Shown here: one piece after another, positions 20,494 to 31,244 of the stretch
Layout: every line of letters begins with the position of its first letter
How positions within the stretch are numbered: position 1 is the first letter of the stretch
From: Sacculina carcini
Taxonomy: Eukaryota > Arthropoda > Thecostraca > Sacculinidae
Direction: 5' to 3'
Length of the DNA stretch: 64,000 bases
Assembly: GCA_916048095.2 (NCBI GenBank)
Contig: OU696573.1
Location: forward strand, 7,490,806 to 7,554,805
Notes under the pieces: model-generated
What the model saw: the letters and a program-made list of their open reading frames with translations, nothing else
The model's database searches: none
Told to the model about the DNA's origin: nothing
Position numbers and translations under genes: made by a program

Positions 20494-21436
20494 ATTATAT
20501 TCCACATTAGTATATCTGACTCAGACTCTTCCTCCTTCCTCTCCCTCCTCAAGACAGTATCCAGGAGCTGCATGTTTCCCTTGGTGAAGACCAGCTTCTC
20601 AGACCTGTCGCTGGCCATGCATGCACGCTTGGGCCTGAGGACGTCATCAGCAGTGCTGAACATGCGCTCCACGGCAGCAGATGGGCAAGGCAGTCTTGTA
20701 CTTGATGAGCAGCAAAATTACTTGTTCCTCTACATGCTGGGGAATGGCCCATGCTTCAATTCTGCCACCTTGCTCCTGTCCCAGGTGTCCACCTCCTTCT
20801 TGATGAGCTCCTCAGTGCTGGGCCCATCCTCCTTCATGACAGTGGGGCTCTCAAGGAAGGCAAATTGGTCGCTGGCTTCTTTAGGCTTTTCTGTCACCAT
20901 GTTCAGGTTCTGGCTGGAGGGGAGAGGATCATGTGTCACTGGCGGATCCAAGGAGGGGGGAGCTCAGGGAGCTAAAGCCCCCCAAAAATGTTTCCATCAA
21001 CTCCTCATAACCGAGAGGCTCACTAAAAGAGGTCAAGAGAAGTATTTTTTGTAGGATTTGTTGATATAACTATTATCGCAAAGACGTTGCATAATGATGC
21101 AATGCATCATTGATGCATGTACATGACTGATTGCCCCAAAATTATTTCAGCCCCCCCCCCCCCATTGCACTGTCAGGTGTGCCTGTGATTGAGATGACGA
21201 TCTTCCTGATGAACTTATCCTTGATGTCTTCTTCAAGGGCAGGGGCGACCTGCTTCTACATGAAGAGACCATGGTTGAGGTGGGTCAAGGCGCATGGGAG
21301 GGAGCGTCAAACGCCTTCCTAACTCGAGAACTCCAGCAAGACTGGCGCACTGCAGTTGTGAATAATAATGTGATTGACCAGCCACACACACACTTGGTAG
21401 CTATCATATGAGGTTTTTCAGAATTCACTTGCATCC
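20494..21436 (-). pseudogene. Outer hAT transposase, ZBED-like C-terminus
   Basis: On the minus strand, the block from 20680 to 20500 reads VERMFSTADDVLRPKRACM, then EKLVFTKGNMQLL. This is the hATC dimerisation signature of ZBED-type transposases (compare S.R.FS.AG......R..L). Upstream (20730-20925) come FLESPTVMKEDGPSTEELIKKEVDTW and KHGPFPSMW blocks. A MITE (20937-21172) interrupts, and a further fragment (21180-21330) reads LEEDIKDKFIRKIV. Stops occur near 20712 and within the N-terminal piece. The N-terminal BED finger and most of the core are missing or unrecognisable. Confidence 0.78.
20937..21172. mobile_element. hAT-like MITE with CACTGGCGGATCC left end
   Basis: The left end reads CACTGGCGGATCCAAGG followed by a G run. 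The right end is a C run, then CCATTGCACTG. Only the terminal CAGTG-type bases pair well. Flanking octamers TCATGTGT (20929-20936) and TCAGGTGT (21173-21180) match at seven of eight. AGTGGCGGATCC is a common start of hAT-derived MITEs in animals. It interrupts the outer hAT transposase. Confidence 0.7.
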
Positions 21437-21444
21437 CTCTAGTC

Positions 21445-21773
21445 TAGGGGTTCTTAACCTGTTCATGGTTCCATACCCCCTAGGGATTGTCGAATATGGT
21501 CCCATACCCCCTTTGCTTGTCTGTTCAGGTAATCATCAATTCTATAATTTGTCAGTATGTCTTCCAGATCCACCATTATTTCAACCGCTTGAATTCACTA
21601 TACCTTATATACGGATTACTAGGAAATAACACAATTATTGATAGTTTTATTATTCATAAACCGTTGATAATGTATACCAGTTCCCAGAAATATATTCCCA
21701 TACCCCCGGTATTCTGTTCTCATACACCCAAGGGGTATGGATACCCCCGGTTAAGAACCCCTGCTCTAGTCCC
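21445..21773. mobile_element. hAT-Charlie-like MITE with GGGGTTCTTAACC ends (copy 2)
   Basis: The left end is TAGGGGTTCTTAACCTG. The right end complement is CAGGGGTTCTTAACCGGGGG. CTCTAGTC flanks it perfectly at 21437-21444 and 21774-21781, an 8-bp TSD. The body (329 bp) has TACCCCC tracts near both ends. No ORF. Same family as the copy ending at 20485. Confidence 0.93.
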
Positions 21774-22054
21774 CTGCTCTACCTTATATACTCTCAGCTT
21801 GAACTGATCTGAAGACTTCAGGCGGGCTTTTGTGACAATTGTCGCTGTGCACATTTTTTAATTTGTACAAAAGTATTTTGAACTTATCGTTCCTCATTTT
21901 TCTGACTAGAGATAATTTTAAAAGAGTTTGCGATAAACGATGCACGATATAAGGTTAACTCAGCAGCATTAACTATCGTTTATCGCTCATTTTTATCGCA
22001 CGCGGCAACCACTGGCTGAATATATTATGTAGTTTTTAAACAAAGATGTAGTAT

Positions 22055-22696
22055 TGTTGCTGATGGGCATGATACCGCTAGCGATCAGTCCCAGTGGCTG
22101 TGGCAGCAAGTGTGCCGTGAACCAGTGGCGTAGTGTACGAGTGGCGGAGGGTGTGAGACCCAATCACTCACTAACGCCAACTGCAGCGCACTGGAACGAC
22201 AGGCTGTGCCCTGTCTGTCGACCCGAAATCGATTTCCCTACAGCGCGACGCTCGGTATAAACCTTCCGTCTTGCTAACAGACGTCTGAGCTGGGAGTGCA
22301 CCGCTAAGTGACACTAGCCAGACTCGACGGTTTAAAGCGAACGTCTGATGCCTCAGAATCAAATGTGCTCAAGCCCACCTCTATGGGTGTCTGTCTCGGA
22401 GGAATAATCGGTTACGGTATCCAGTCCATTACAGGCGGCAGAGCACAATCTTTCCTCGGCAAAACGCTGTGAGGGCGATGTGGTCTTTAAAAATACCGCA
22501 ATGTCTGTTGCGTAGGTTAATTCGCTAATGGGAGCGGGAGCGATACCGTGGAGACCAGTCAAACAAAGAGCCGACGATGTGAAAGAGAAATTTTATTGCC
22601 GAAAGTGCGCGCTTTATATACCGCACGTTGCAGCCGTACGGTGTAGTGTTGCACGTGACGTCACTGCTACCGTGTGCAACATGATGTATGTGTAGT
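22055..22696 (-). repeat. Truncated CsRn1-type LTR (A family), distal part
   Basis: Minus-strand sequence from TGTTGCTGATGGGCATG through the AGTGAGTGATTGGGTC, TATATAAAG and TGACGTCAC regions matches the LTRs at 32559-33450 and 37650-38541. It stops at ATGATGTATGTGTA, exactly where the full LTR has its (CA)n run, so about 250 bp of LTR start are missing. No internal element region remains. It lies 40 bp outside the outer hAT. Confidence 0.9.
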
Positions 22697-23110
22697 GATG
22701 CAAAAAACGTTTTTTTGGTTGCGTTTTTTTGCGAAAAAACATGTTTTTTCGTTTTTTTTTAGAATTAGCCTCAATTGTCATCAGATGTTGGATTTTAGTA
22801 CATAGAAACGAGTTTAATTGACGTTTTGTACATCTTTAGGTGTCTTAATTCAAAGATAGTTTGATAATAGTATAAAAAACAAATTTATTTATCAATAAAT
22901 ACCTCAGGAGACTGTTTGAAAGTGCATCCGGGTCCGGTGGTTTAGGTTTTTTCATTGAGAAAACCCATATTTTTAAAGATGGTTTTAATTATGTGGATAT
23001 TTGAAATAGTTTGTGAGCAGAAAAAAACAAATTCATTGAGTAATCATGTGTTTTTTTAAAGGAAACCATGTTTTTATGAAAAAATGCGATGATATTTTTC
23101 AAATTGGTCT
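22697..23110. other. AT-rich spacer with AAAAAACG/CGTTTTTT runs
   Basis: No gene. Homopolymer-rich sequence with repeated GTTTTTTTCG and AAAACATG motifs. Similar AAAAACGGTTTT motifs occur at 32460-32480 and 38930-38950. Confidence 0.55.
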
Positions 23111-23549
23111 TAAATTCGTTTTATTAATGTACAGATTCAGCAAATGTTTACAGCAGAACAAGACAAGTTAATTAGTAGTAGTAGTAAACGTGTAGTAGTA
23201 AAGGTGTATTGCCATACGAGTATACAGACACATGATAAAACAAAGTATAGCAATATTGGCAAGAGTTCATCAAGCCAAAGCTCTTAGATGAACACATACA
23301 ATTTCCAAAAGGTGAATGACAGTTACAAAATATGATCTTCTACAACATTTTCACAATTTGCACGCACGATACTACAAGAATGTCAACAATGTCAGCAGAC
23401 AATTACACAAGATTGACACACGGAACAATTTCAACAATCGACACGGGTGGGAAACAGCTGTATATATGACAATAGTATACGCCAAGTGTTACTTCAATGC
23501 AGACAACAAACATGAAAGTGTTCAAGTAACATTGGTTTCATTTCTTTGT

Positions 23550-24146
23550 TTAAAAAAAGTTTTTTATGTTGATTTTAAATGTTGAAAGGCTTGAATTCAG
23601 TAATCTCTTACACTCCGAAGGAAGTGTGTTGAATGTATTCGGACCAAAACAAAAGACGCTATTTTTGAAGAGTGTCGTTCTAAACACAGGACACACCAAG
23701 TCCCTGTGAGCGCTCCTGTTGCTTTTATTTTCTACATAATGGAAAAAGAGACTTCGCCTAAAACGTTTATAAATAGTTAACAGTGTGAAATATTTGTGCA
23801 CATATTAAAATTTTAGTATTTTGTGTGTGGTATACAATTCTGCAGTGCTGTCAAATTTTTTAAGAAAGAACATGCAGTGCATACATTTGTTTTGTAATTT
23901 AGAAATTTGTCTTCCAAATGACGGCCAAGTGCAGGCCCAAGCCGAAACACAGTAAATCATCCGGGAATATAATAAAGTATAATAGATACTGATCATCACT
24001 GTAGGCGCTAAGTTGAAACGAATTCTGTAAAGGATGCCAAGCATTTTCGAAAGTGTGAGACATACGTGATTGATATGGGAAGCCCAATTCAAGTGTTCAT
24101 CAATCATGATACCCAAAAATTTCATGGATTTTACACGTTCTATTGT
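23550..24146 (-). pseudogene. LINE RT thumb and C-terminal domain (downstream half)
   Basis: From 24146 leftward: a VKSMKFLGIMIDEHLNW block (conserved motif after the YADD palm), HINHVCLTLSKMLGILYR, then LLYSRMIYCVSAWACTW and LQNKCMHCMFF. A frame change near 23803 leads to the final C-terminal ORF (23801-23550) with RRSLFFHYVENKSNRSAHRD and CFGPNTFNTLPSECKRLLN. It is the direct continuation of the RT piece ending at 28750 on the other side of the LTR element. Confidence 0.87.
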
Positions 24147-24151
24147 CTGGC

Positions 24152-24563
24152 TGTTGGAGAATCAAGACGCAGGCCCAAACACAAGTGATATATTGATAAT
24201 AGCAAAGCAAACAGTAGAAATAGATGAATGAGTTGAAGCACTAACCAGTCGTAATTTCTTCCTTACACGAACGTACACTGCTCACACGCAGACTACTCCA
24301 CTGACACGTTCACAATACAATCAGACATCGCAGACTCAAGCACTACGCACAACAACGACCACACACGAACCAACACCCCTCGCGACCCCCTGTATACCAC
24401 ACATACAGACATACACGCCTCGACGCCTCTAGGCACGAACCGCTCGTGCTAATACAACAGACAGGCATACACTCATGGACGCACAGCCAACTAGCGCCCT
24501 CTCCTCTCACACTGAAACATGACACCTTCAACTCTACCGTGTACTGCCTATCCTCCGCTCACA
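24152..24563 (-). repeat. 3' LTR of the minus-strand LTR element (412 bp)
   Basis: On the minus strand it starts TGTGAGCGGAGGATAGG and ends GATTCTCCAACA. It differs from the other LTR at only a few positions that I noticed (for example GACGC/GTCGC near the start, ATGAATG/ATAAATG, AATCAG/AACCAG). Confidence 0.95.
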
Positions 24564-27500
24564 TCTAACCCAGGCAGTACAACATCCATCCTGACAACAG
24601 TATCTTTGAGGAGGTCTAAGTGTCGATCGGTCTCGCAGAAATCTATCAGAAGACTGCAGTCTGTCGCCTTCCACCGAAGTACTATTTGGCGATTCCGCAA
24701 CGTCGTCTTCCACCGTTTCCTCTAACGTTTCTGGGATCTGTACCGCCAGTTCAGCAGATCGCTCACGTTGATACGCAGGGGTTGCCACCGCCGGTAAGAA
24801 GGGTCTCTGCGATTGTACAACCGGTCTCATAATTGACGCTCCACTCTGCACCTTTCTGACGTGCGAGACATGCCGCTTTACCCCGTCTTCAAGTGTCACG
24901 TGCCACGGTCCAGCACGACAAACTCGGTGAGGCCCACTCCATTCAGATGTGCAGCGATTATCACGAGGCCGCAGATACACTAGGTCACCCACGTTATACG
25001 GCATACTTGAAACCTTATTTTCTGCACTATTCATCCAAGTTCCTTCAAGTCGAGAACTTTCAGCTTCCCGTCGGTGCCGCACTCCTGGCAGTGCTGGGAC
25101 AGCTCCAAAAACACTCACAAATGGCTGCTCGCTGGTTGCCGTACTGGTAGTGGCGTTGTACCAGAACACAGCTGTCTCAACATCATATTTGGACTTTTCG
25201 GCCATTCGTTTTACAGTGCGGTGTACTCTTTCACACAAGCCGTTCCCTTGATGTCGATAAGCACAGCATAGCACCAGTTCAACACACCAGCTTTCCAAGA
25301 GACGTTCAAATACTGCACTCCGAAACACAGGCGCGTTGTCACAAAGAACTGATTGAGGCGGACCGAATTCCACGAATACGCTCTTTAAAGCAGCAGCAAC
25401 CGAAGTTCCACACTCAGATCTCAGACACTTCCATATTGTGTATCGAGAACAGCAATCTATCACACTGAGATACGCCGTTTGGTTGAAATATGTAATATCA
25501 ATAGCAAGTCTTTGCCACAGAGTTTTCATTTCCAGCGAACCATGCTCGTACTTCACTTCCATAGGAGGATCGAGTCTACGACATCTCTCACAATCTTCTA
25601 CTACCTTCTTCACATCACCGCGAGTTACGTTTGGAGCCCGCTTGTTGATAAGTTCTTACGTGCGATCAACGCCCATATGCCCACATTGTTCATGAATTGA
25701 CACAATTAACTCGTGAGGGCTGTGTTCCCACGCTCCAAAACATTTTCCCGATGGCTTCGCTTTGATGAACGGTGGTAGTCTTGTCAACTTGTCGGCCAGG
25801 TTGTTTGCTGTGTCAACATACTCAACAGACAACTCAATAGAATATTCCTCAATCATTTCTCGGATGATATCCAATCTACGCTTCGCAATACTGCTAACCC
25901 AGCCATGCACAACTTTTGAATCGGTTCTCAGCTGGATACTCCTGAATCCCCATTTCAGACATAAACTCAAACCTTTGATAGCGGCACTCAATTCAGCGAC
26001 GTTTATGTGAGCGCTGTCGTCAGATTTTCGCAGCCAGCAACCATCTTCTATTGGACTTCCATCCACCGTTACGACAACGCCTTCTGCCAGATTACTTGCG
26101 TCCGTCCATACCACAGCGTCATTACTCGACAAAGACCACATACCATACACGGGATCATTTACGGACACTTCCTCAGCTATCTTTCTGACTAGCTCTGCGA
26201 CATCCTCACTGACATTATTGTCCCACGACTTTCGTCCATTTTCACCATCCGCAGACGCGCAGCGTCTTATCCAACCACACGCAACTCGGAGCCAGCTCGC
26301 ACACGGGTAGTGACCAATCCACTTCCCGCATATTTAAAATACTTCACGCTTGGTCAATATCTCAGGAATGTCAGGAAGCGCTCCTTCTCTGCTCCACTGG
26401 AAACCACTTTGAGTTGCATTCAGTCGAAGACCAAGCACATTACCGTTTCCTAGAACTTCAGGCTCTTTGGTAATCAGTCCGAATCGTCTTAAATGGTCTT
26501 GAACTTCATGGGGGCTGATAACACTGCAATCAACAATAATATCATCGATATACGAATCAACTGATCCTTGAAATCGAGGAACTTCTCCGAGAATATGTCT
26601 CATGACAGAACACATCACTTTCGGTCCAATGTTCAGGCCAAATCCTAAACGTGTCATGACATACTTCTTTCCTTTCACCTCGACGACTTGAAAGCGGTAC
26701 AGTTCCTTGGCTACATACAACTGAAGATATGCTCTCTTTAGGTCCACCATGACCACCCGATCGCCCATGGTACGCCACTTGCGCAACTTTTCGTCACAGA
26801 CTGCCGCATCTAATCCCGGAGCGCTGTGTATGTGAGCATTTAGCCGCCTATAGTCGAGCACGGGCCTCACTTTTCCCTTCCTTTCCTGCCTCGCCGCCAT
26901 TAGTGGTATCGTTGCACCAATGGGACCATGCTCATTTTCCTCATAAGGTATGATAATTTTTTCGTCTATCCATGTCTGCACTTCATGGTCAAATTCGGCT
27001 AAGTCATTCTGTCTCACGCTGTAATTACGGCCAAACAACTTCTGTTCAGGACCAACTTGCTTCCACACCCAGGAAATCGTCCGGCGTTCACCATCAAATT
27101 CAGCCTTGAAGTCCTGTTCTTCGATCAATACTTTTGGCGATGATGACACACATGCTGCAGTGGAGATACCATTGCAAGAAATTGGCGTGGCAATGACTTT
27201 GCCACATCCCAAATGAACTTCACCATTTCTACTCACATAGAGACCACCAGCTGATTTGATTGCGTCCATGCCCAGGATGATATCAAATGGCGGATGTGAG
27301 TCCGACTCGACCATCCACAGAACAACATAGTCAATTACAGATGGTCCTGACAAAGAAAAGCCAATATTTTTCATTTCAACATATTTATTCAAACACACAG
27401 TTGAACCGTTCATAATTCGCATAACAAGATAACCTCCGTGAATTTCGCTCCTCGTTTTGCTATTGAAAATAAGCGAATCGGAACTCCCAGTATCAACCAA

Positions 27501-27671
27501 AGCAGTGTATGACACGCCATCAATATATATGTTCAGCACTGGTCCGTGCTGTTGCGCTGTGGGGGGTCGACAGACAGTGCCATTGAAGCTGATCCGGCCG
27601 ACCCCCCTCTGGCATTTCCCGAACGAGCACACTGCTTTGAAACGTGTCCAGGTTGACCACACGAAAAACAC
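24534..27671 (-). pseudogene. Pol of the minus-strand LTR element, one frame with two stops
   Basis: A single frame holds protease (TALVDTGSSDSLIF near 27500), RT (VRPVLDYRRLNAHI, VMVDLKRAYLQLYV, TRLGFGLNIGPKVM, catalytic YIDD at about 26555), a connecting KWIGHYP..WLRVACGWI block, RNase H (VVWTDASNLAEGVVV near 26090; RTDSKVVHGWV), and integrase (HEQCGHMGVDR and CERCRR zinc residues; AIDITYF with D1; LCDNAPVF with D2; GNGLCERVHRTVK with E). Two stop codons interrupt it, at about 26335 (after REVF) and 25655 (inside the zinc domain). Otherwise the frame is kept for more than 1000 codons. Such elements copy themselves through an RNA intermediate in cytoplasmic particles. Confidence 0.88.
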
Positions 27672-27853
27672 ACGACACCTGTTCGCTGTTTTCTGTTCTT
27701 ACAATATTTCGCTATGTGCCCATTTTCGCCACACTCATAGCAAGAATAATTTTTCAACCTTGAAGCGACATACGCATGAGGAGTTTCCGACATAGTAGTA
27801 GATTTTCCGCCACTTCTCTGATCTGATCTGATCAACCACCACTTGTTTGGCAC
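27533..27853 (-). CDS. Nucleocapsid region with two CCHC zinc knuckles
   Basis: In a frame different from both gag and pol, CYECGENGHIAKYC and CFSCGQPGHVSKQC form two perfect CX2CX4HX4C knuckles, the RNA-packaging motif of retroelement gag. It connects upstream to the capsid frame by a shift near 27810 and downstream to pol by another near 27550. The downstream shift may be a programmed gag-pol frameshift. The upstream one, at a TGATCTGATCTGATC repeat, looks like a slippage mutation. Confidence 0.85.
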   Translation of the reverse strand: MPNKWWLIRSDQRSGGKSTTMSETPHAYVASRLKNYSCYECGENGHIAKYCKNRKQRTGVVCFSCGQPGHVSKQCARSGNARGGSAGSASMALSVDPPQRNSTDQC

Positions 27854-28310
27854 AGCTCAACACGTTGTCAATCTTCAGTGTTGAACCGTACATTACGCGA
27901 ACAGTTTCCTGAACAACTGGAGGCAGCCCACGTAAAAACTGGCATGCAATCCATTGGTCACTTTCACTTGAGGAGATGCATCGTCCAAGAGACCGAAGAT
28001 TAGTCATATATTCGTCCAGGGTCTCATCTGGTCTCCAATTCCTAGTGACAAACTGCTCGTACGCCACACAGGGAGTTAATCCGAACGATTGTCGTAAAGC
28101 CGCAACAATAGCTGTCTCCCTCTTTTTATCTCCTTCAGACAGTTGTTGGAAGACATGAAACGCTTTTCCAATCAGAAAAAATGGAAGCACACTCGCAACA
28201 TCCGCTATGTTCTTCAATTTACAGCCCAACCTCAATTTTTCTAGCCAACTATCCAGTTCGCCGCTGCCATCGTACTTCTCCACAATCTCGGTAAGTTTCA
28301 GTGTTTCCAT
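27735..28310 (-). pseudogene. Gag (capsid) of the minus-strand LTR element
   Basis: It starts at METLKL (28310), 22 nt after the 5' LTR. Capsid-like blocks: YDGSGELDSWLEKLRLGC, VLPFFLIGKAFHVFQQL, LRQSFGLTPCVAYEQF, LDEYMTNLRSL and FLRGLPPVVQETVR, the usual order of a retrotransposon gag fold. The frame is open for about 190 codons to the shift near 27810, where the knuckles continue in another frame. Upstream methionines lie inside the LTR and are not preferred. Confidence 0.85.
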
Positions 28311-28332
28311 GATTAATTCGGCCGAAATAGCT

Positions 28333-28744
28333 TGTTGGAGAATCAAGTCGCAGGCCCAAACACAAGTGATATATTGATAATAGCAAAGCAAACAGTAGAA
28401 ATAGATAAATGAGTTGAAGCACTAACCAGTCGTAATTTCTTCCTTACACGAACGTACACTGCTCACACGCAGACTACTCCACTGACACGTTCACAATACA
28501 ACCAGACATCGCAGACTCAAGCACTACGCACAACAACGACCACACACGAACCAACACCCCTCGCGACCCTCTGTATACCACACATACAGACATACACGCC
28601 TCGACGCCTCTAGGCACGAACCGCTCGTGCTAATACAACAGACAGGCATACACTCATGGACGCACAGCCAACTAGCGCCCTCTCCTCTAACACTGAAACA
28701 TGACACCTTCAACTCTACCGTGTACTGCCTATCCTCCGCTCACA
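28333..28744 (-). repeat. 5' LTR of the minus-strand LTR element (412 bp)
   Basis: Same ends and length as 24152-24563. Followed on the right by the TSD CTGGC. Confidence 0.95.
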
Positions 28745-28749
28745 CTGGC

Positions 28750-29900
28750 CATTCAATGTTATTGCAGGAATTGAAAACTTCATTGATCTGTTCTTAAATA
28801 AAATGCATTTTGTTTTGGTCGTGTTCAGATTCAGGTCGTTTGCACATATCCAAGAGTTTACTTTTATCAATTCCGCTATTACTTTGGCATGTAGAGCATT
28901 CAAGTCCTTATCCGAAAGGAATAGGGTGGTGTCATCAGCATACATTGTATACTTGATTTCCGAACTATCATTTACAATATCATTAACATATATTAGAAAG
29001 AGAACTGGACCTGGAACTGATCCCTGTGGAACGCCTCTAGTTCTCTGCTTCATCGATGAGTACATATGAGTACAGTAGACCGTCTGATTTCGAGAGCTGA
29101 GGTAACTTTAAAACAGCGCATGGGCTGTGCCTCTAATACCCATATTTTTTAGCTTTTCAAGTAATATTCCATGGTTTAATGAGTCAAATGCTTGAGACAA
29201 GTCCATAAACACTCCCATAGCATGTTTTCTTCTCTAAACTGGTGTAGACGTAGTCCAAAAATTGCATGACAGCAGCTTCAGTCGAGTAATTTGTTCTCAA
29301 TCCATGTTGATAATCGGTGAAGAAATCATTTTTTTCCAAATATTCCACTAGTCGGTTACATATTATTTTCTCAAACACCTTATTGAATGCCGGTAAGATA
29401 GAGATAGATCTAAAATTTCTGATACAGGTTTGGTTGCCACTTTTATGGATTGGGATGACTTTGGCTTTTTTGAGCTGTTCCGGAAATATACCTTTAGTGA
29501 GACAGTTATTGATAATGTACGTTAGAGGCTCTGATATGAATTCGTCAACGTTACACAAAAGCTTGGCAGGTATCTCGTCAATTCCAGTAGTATTTGATTT
29601 CAATGTTTAATACTTTTCTCACTTCCTCTGTGCTTGTTGGCGCCAAATACATTGAGAACGATGGTGGTTCCGGCAGGTACTTTTTGAAATCTTCATTCAT
29701 ACATTTAGCAGTATTTTCATCTTTGAAGTGATCATTAAATGACTCTGGAACATTGTCACACGAAGGATCAAGACTTATGTCGATACGAGTTTTGTCATGA
29801 GTCCTTCCCAGCAATGAATTGATAACTTTCCAATGCTTTTTGGAGTCGCCTTGACTATCAGACAAAACATTTTTGTAGTACAAATTTTTTTGCATGTCGC
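28750..29900 (-). pseudogene. LINE reverse transcriptase (upstream half), frameshifted
   Basis: Leftward from 29895: a pre-RT piece (HWKVINSLLGR), then GIDEIPAKLLC, PLTYIINNCLTKGIFPEQLKKAKVIPIHKSG, FRSISILPAFNKVFEKII and a TDYQHGLR..STEAA block (29603-29184). In another frame are GVPQGSVPGPVLFLIYVNDI and the catalytic YADD at about 28945. The text RRIGSTR at the end of two local ORFs is LTR sequence, not LINE. Three frame changes are needed, so it is dead. Confidence 0.9.
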
Positions 29901-30298
29901 AGCACTGATGTCAACTTATTTCTGTAGCGTTTATAAGCGTTGCCGTATGTGATAGGCCATTTTTTTAGAGCGATTCTAAGCGGTGTTTTTCCTTGTTAGG
30001 TCGTTTCAATGCCGGTGTAAGATAGGGAGTCAAGTTTTGTTTCCTATGTGGATTTTTTCTCACGATCGGAAAATTTATTTTGAATAATTCAGAATTTTTT
30101 TGTGAAACATGTTATATGCGGTGTTAGGACACGCAACATCATATACAAATTCCCAATTGACGTGTTCCAGCTGATTCCTGAAACACTCTAAATGTTCCGG
30201 TATGAAGAGTCTAGTCAATATAGGAACAGACGTAGCAGGAAGAACTGGTAGCTGAAAGTGTGACAGTGTAGGATAGTGGTCTGTTATATCTGTTGTGA
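29901..30298 (-). pseudogene. LINE linker between endonuclease and RT, decayed
   Basis: No open frame longer than about 40 codons. Short stretches keep LINE-like residues (for example PLRIALKKWPITYGNAYKRYRNKL near 29900-29990), so this is decayed coding sequence rather than a spacer. Confidence 0.55.
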
Positions 30299-31003
30299 TT
30301 ATGTAATCATGTTTTCTTCAAACAGGGTTGACCACACATGGTCTAGGATCGTAACCGAAGTATCAGTTATTCTAGTCGGTAGGTCCACCATCGGTGAACA
30401 AGAGTAGGAATACATTAAGTTAGTAAATTCAGCTACATGTTTATCGTTAGTCTGCGATAGGTTCAGGTTTAAATCCCCGAACACGCATACTCCGTCCAAC
30501 TTTTTATCTGAGAAAATTTCATGTAGTAGATGGTTCATGGCATCAATAAATTGTTCCCTACACCCACTGGGTGGTCTGTAAACACATAGAAAAATGTATG
30601 TTTTTTGGTCGATAGCCACTTTAGCAGCAATCGTTTCCATGAACTTTTCCGAGATTGTGAGACGAGTTACACAATTCGATGGATGACTGTTGGACACATA
30701 CAGGGCCGCTCCACCGCCGTGCACGTTTCTACAATTATTGTCCATGTGATAACCAAGCAACTCATAAAGAGGTGTCAAGTGCGGTTCCATACGTGTCTCA
30801 GTTAACCCAATGACATTAATGTTTGAGCAGTTGTGTACAATTGCATACATGAAATTCTGTAGATTTTTGGAAGCAGATCTGATGTTCATATTACACAGCG
30901 TGAATCCATCGAGTTTGATAGAAGCTATATATTTAGGTTCCATATATTCTGCATGATGACTATCTCTGGAATATGAAGGCTTATAGAATGCGTTTAATTC
31001 CAC
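30299..31003 (-). pseudogene. LINE apurinic-like endonuclease domain
   Basis: A 234-codon ORF holds the EEP endonuclease blocks in order: LCNMNIRSASKNL (N/Q region), VIGLTETRM (E of the active site), GGGAALYVSNS, FLCVYRPPSG, VCVFGDLNLNLS (GDxN) and TILDHVWST. The usual SDH end block is missing because the frame breaks after FEENMIT. The domain nicks target DNA during LINE insertion. It lies between ORF1 (31245-32159) and the RT. Confidence 0.9.
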
Positions 31004-31244
31004 ATCATTATCAAATATGTCAAAATCGGATTGATAAGAGTTATTTGGCGGTACTTAATACGTGTAATTCAATGTTTTGTCTTACTTATCTGTTGATAAT
31101 TCTTTCTGTAGTGAATCGGCGTCAGTTGAAGCAAATGGCATGTAATTACAATGTGATTCGTTTGCAGTTATACCACTAAGTGATAGACTGGACATCATAG
31201 ATGAGACAGGCATAACAATGTGACAGGCGTATATGGTGAAGCGA

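Larger units (their letters stand above)
8669..22014 (-). mobile_element. Outer hAT (ZBED-type) transposon carrying a multi-level nest
   Basis: The left end starts CAGTGGTTTTTGCGGTAAA. The right end, read on the opposite strand, starts CAGTGGTTGCCGCG and soon reaches GATAAA. Flanking octamers TTTGAATA (8661-8668) and GCTGAATA (22015-22022) match at six of eight bases, consistent with an aged 8-bp hAT target duplication. Subterminal sequence on both sides is rich in GATAAACGATA-like repeats (8695-8830 and 21925-21990). A minus-strand ZBED-like hAT transposase tail (20494-21436) lies inside. All other elements between these ends are later insertions: MITEs, a LINE, a second hAT, a gypsy element and another LINE. 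Confidence 0.75.
24152..28744 (-). mobile_element. LTR retrotransposon inserted in the LINE (Ty3/gypsy-like)
   Basis: Two LTRs of equal length (412 bp each) bound it, and CTGGC flanks it exactly (24147-24151 and 28745-28749). Gag, two CCHC knuckles, protease, RT, RNase H and integrase lie between, all on the minus strand. It is notably compact: the gag ATG lies 22 nt from the 5' LTR, and the pol frame runs about 30 nt into the 3' LTR. I assign it to Ty3/gypsy by domain order and integrase type. The RT is divergent, so the clade is open. Confidence 0.93.

Noticed and set aside
8669-22014. Treating the region as one giant cargo-carrying transposon
   Set aside because: All cargo has its own ends and target duplications, so it was added later and no cargo gene of host type is present.
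28715-28760. RRIGSTR end shared by the LINE RT ORF and the LTR-element integrase ORF
   Set aside because: Both run into the same LTR sequence. It is not a shared protein domain.
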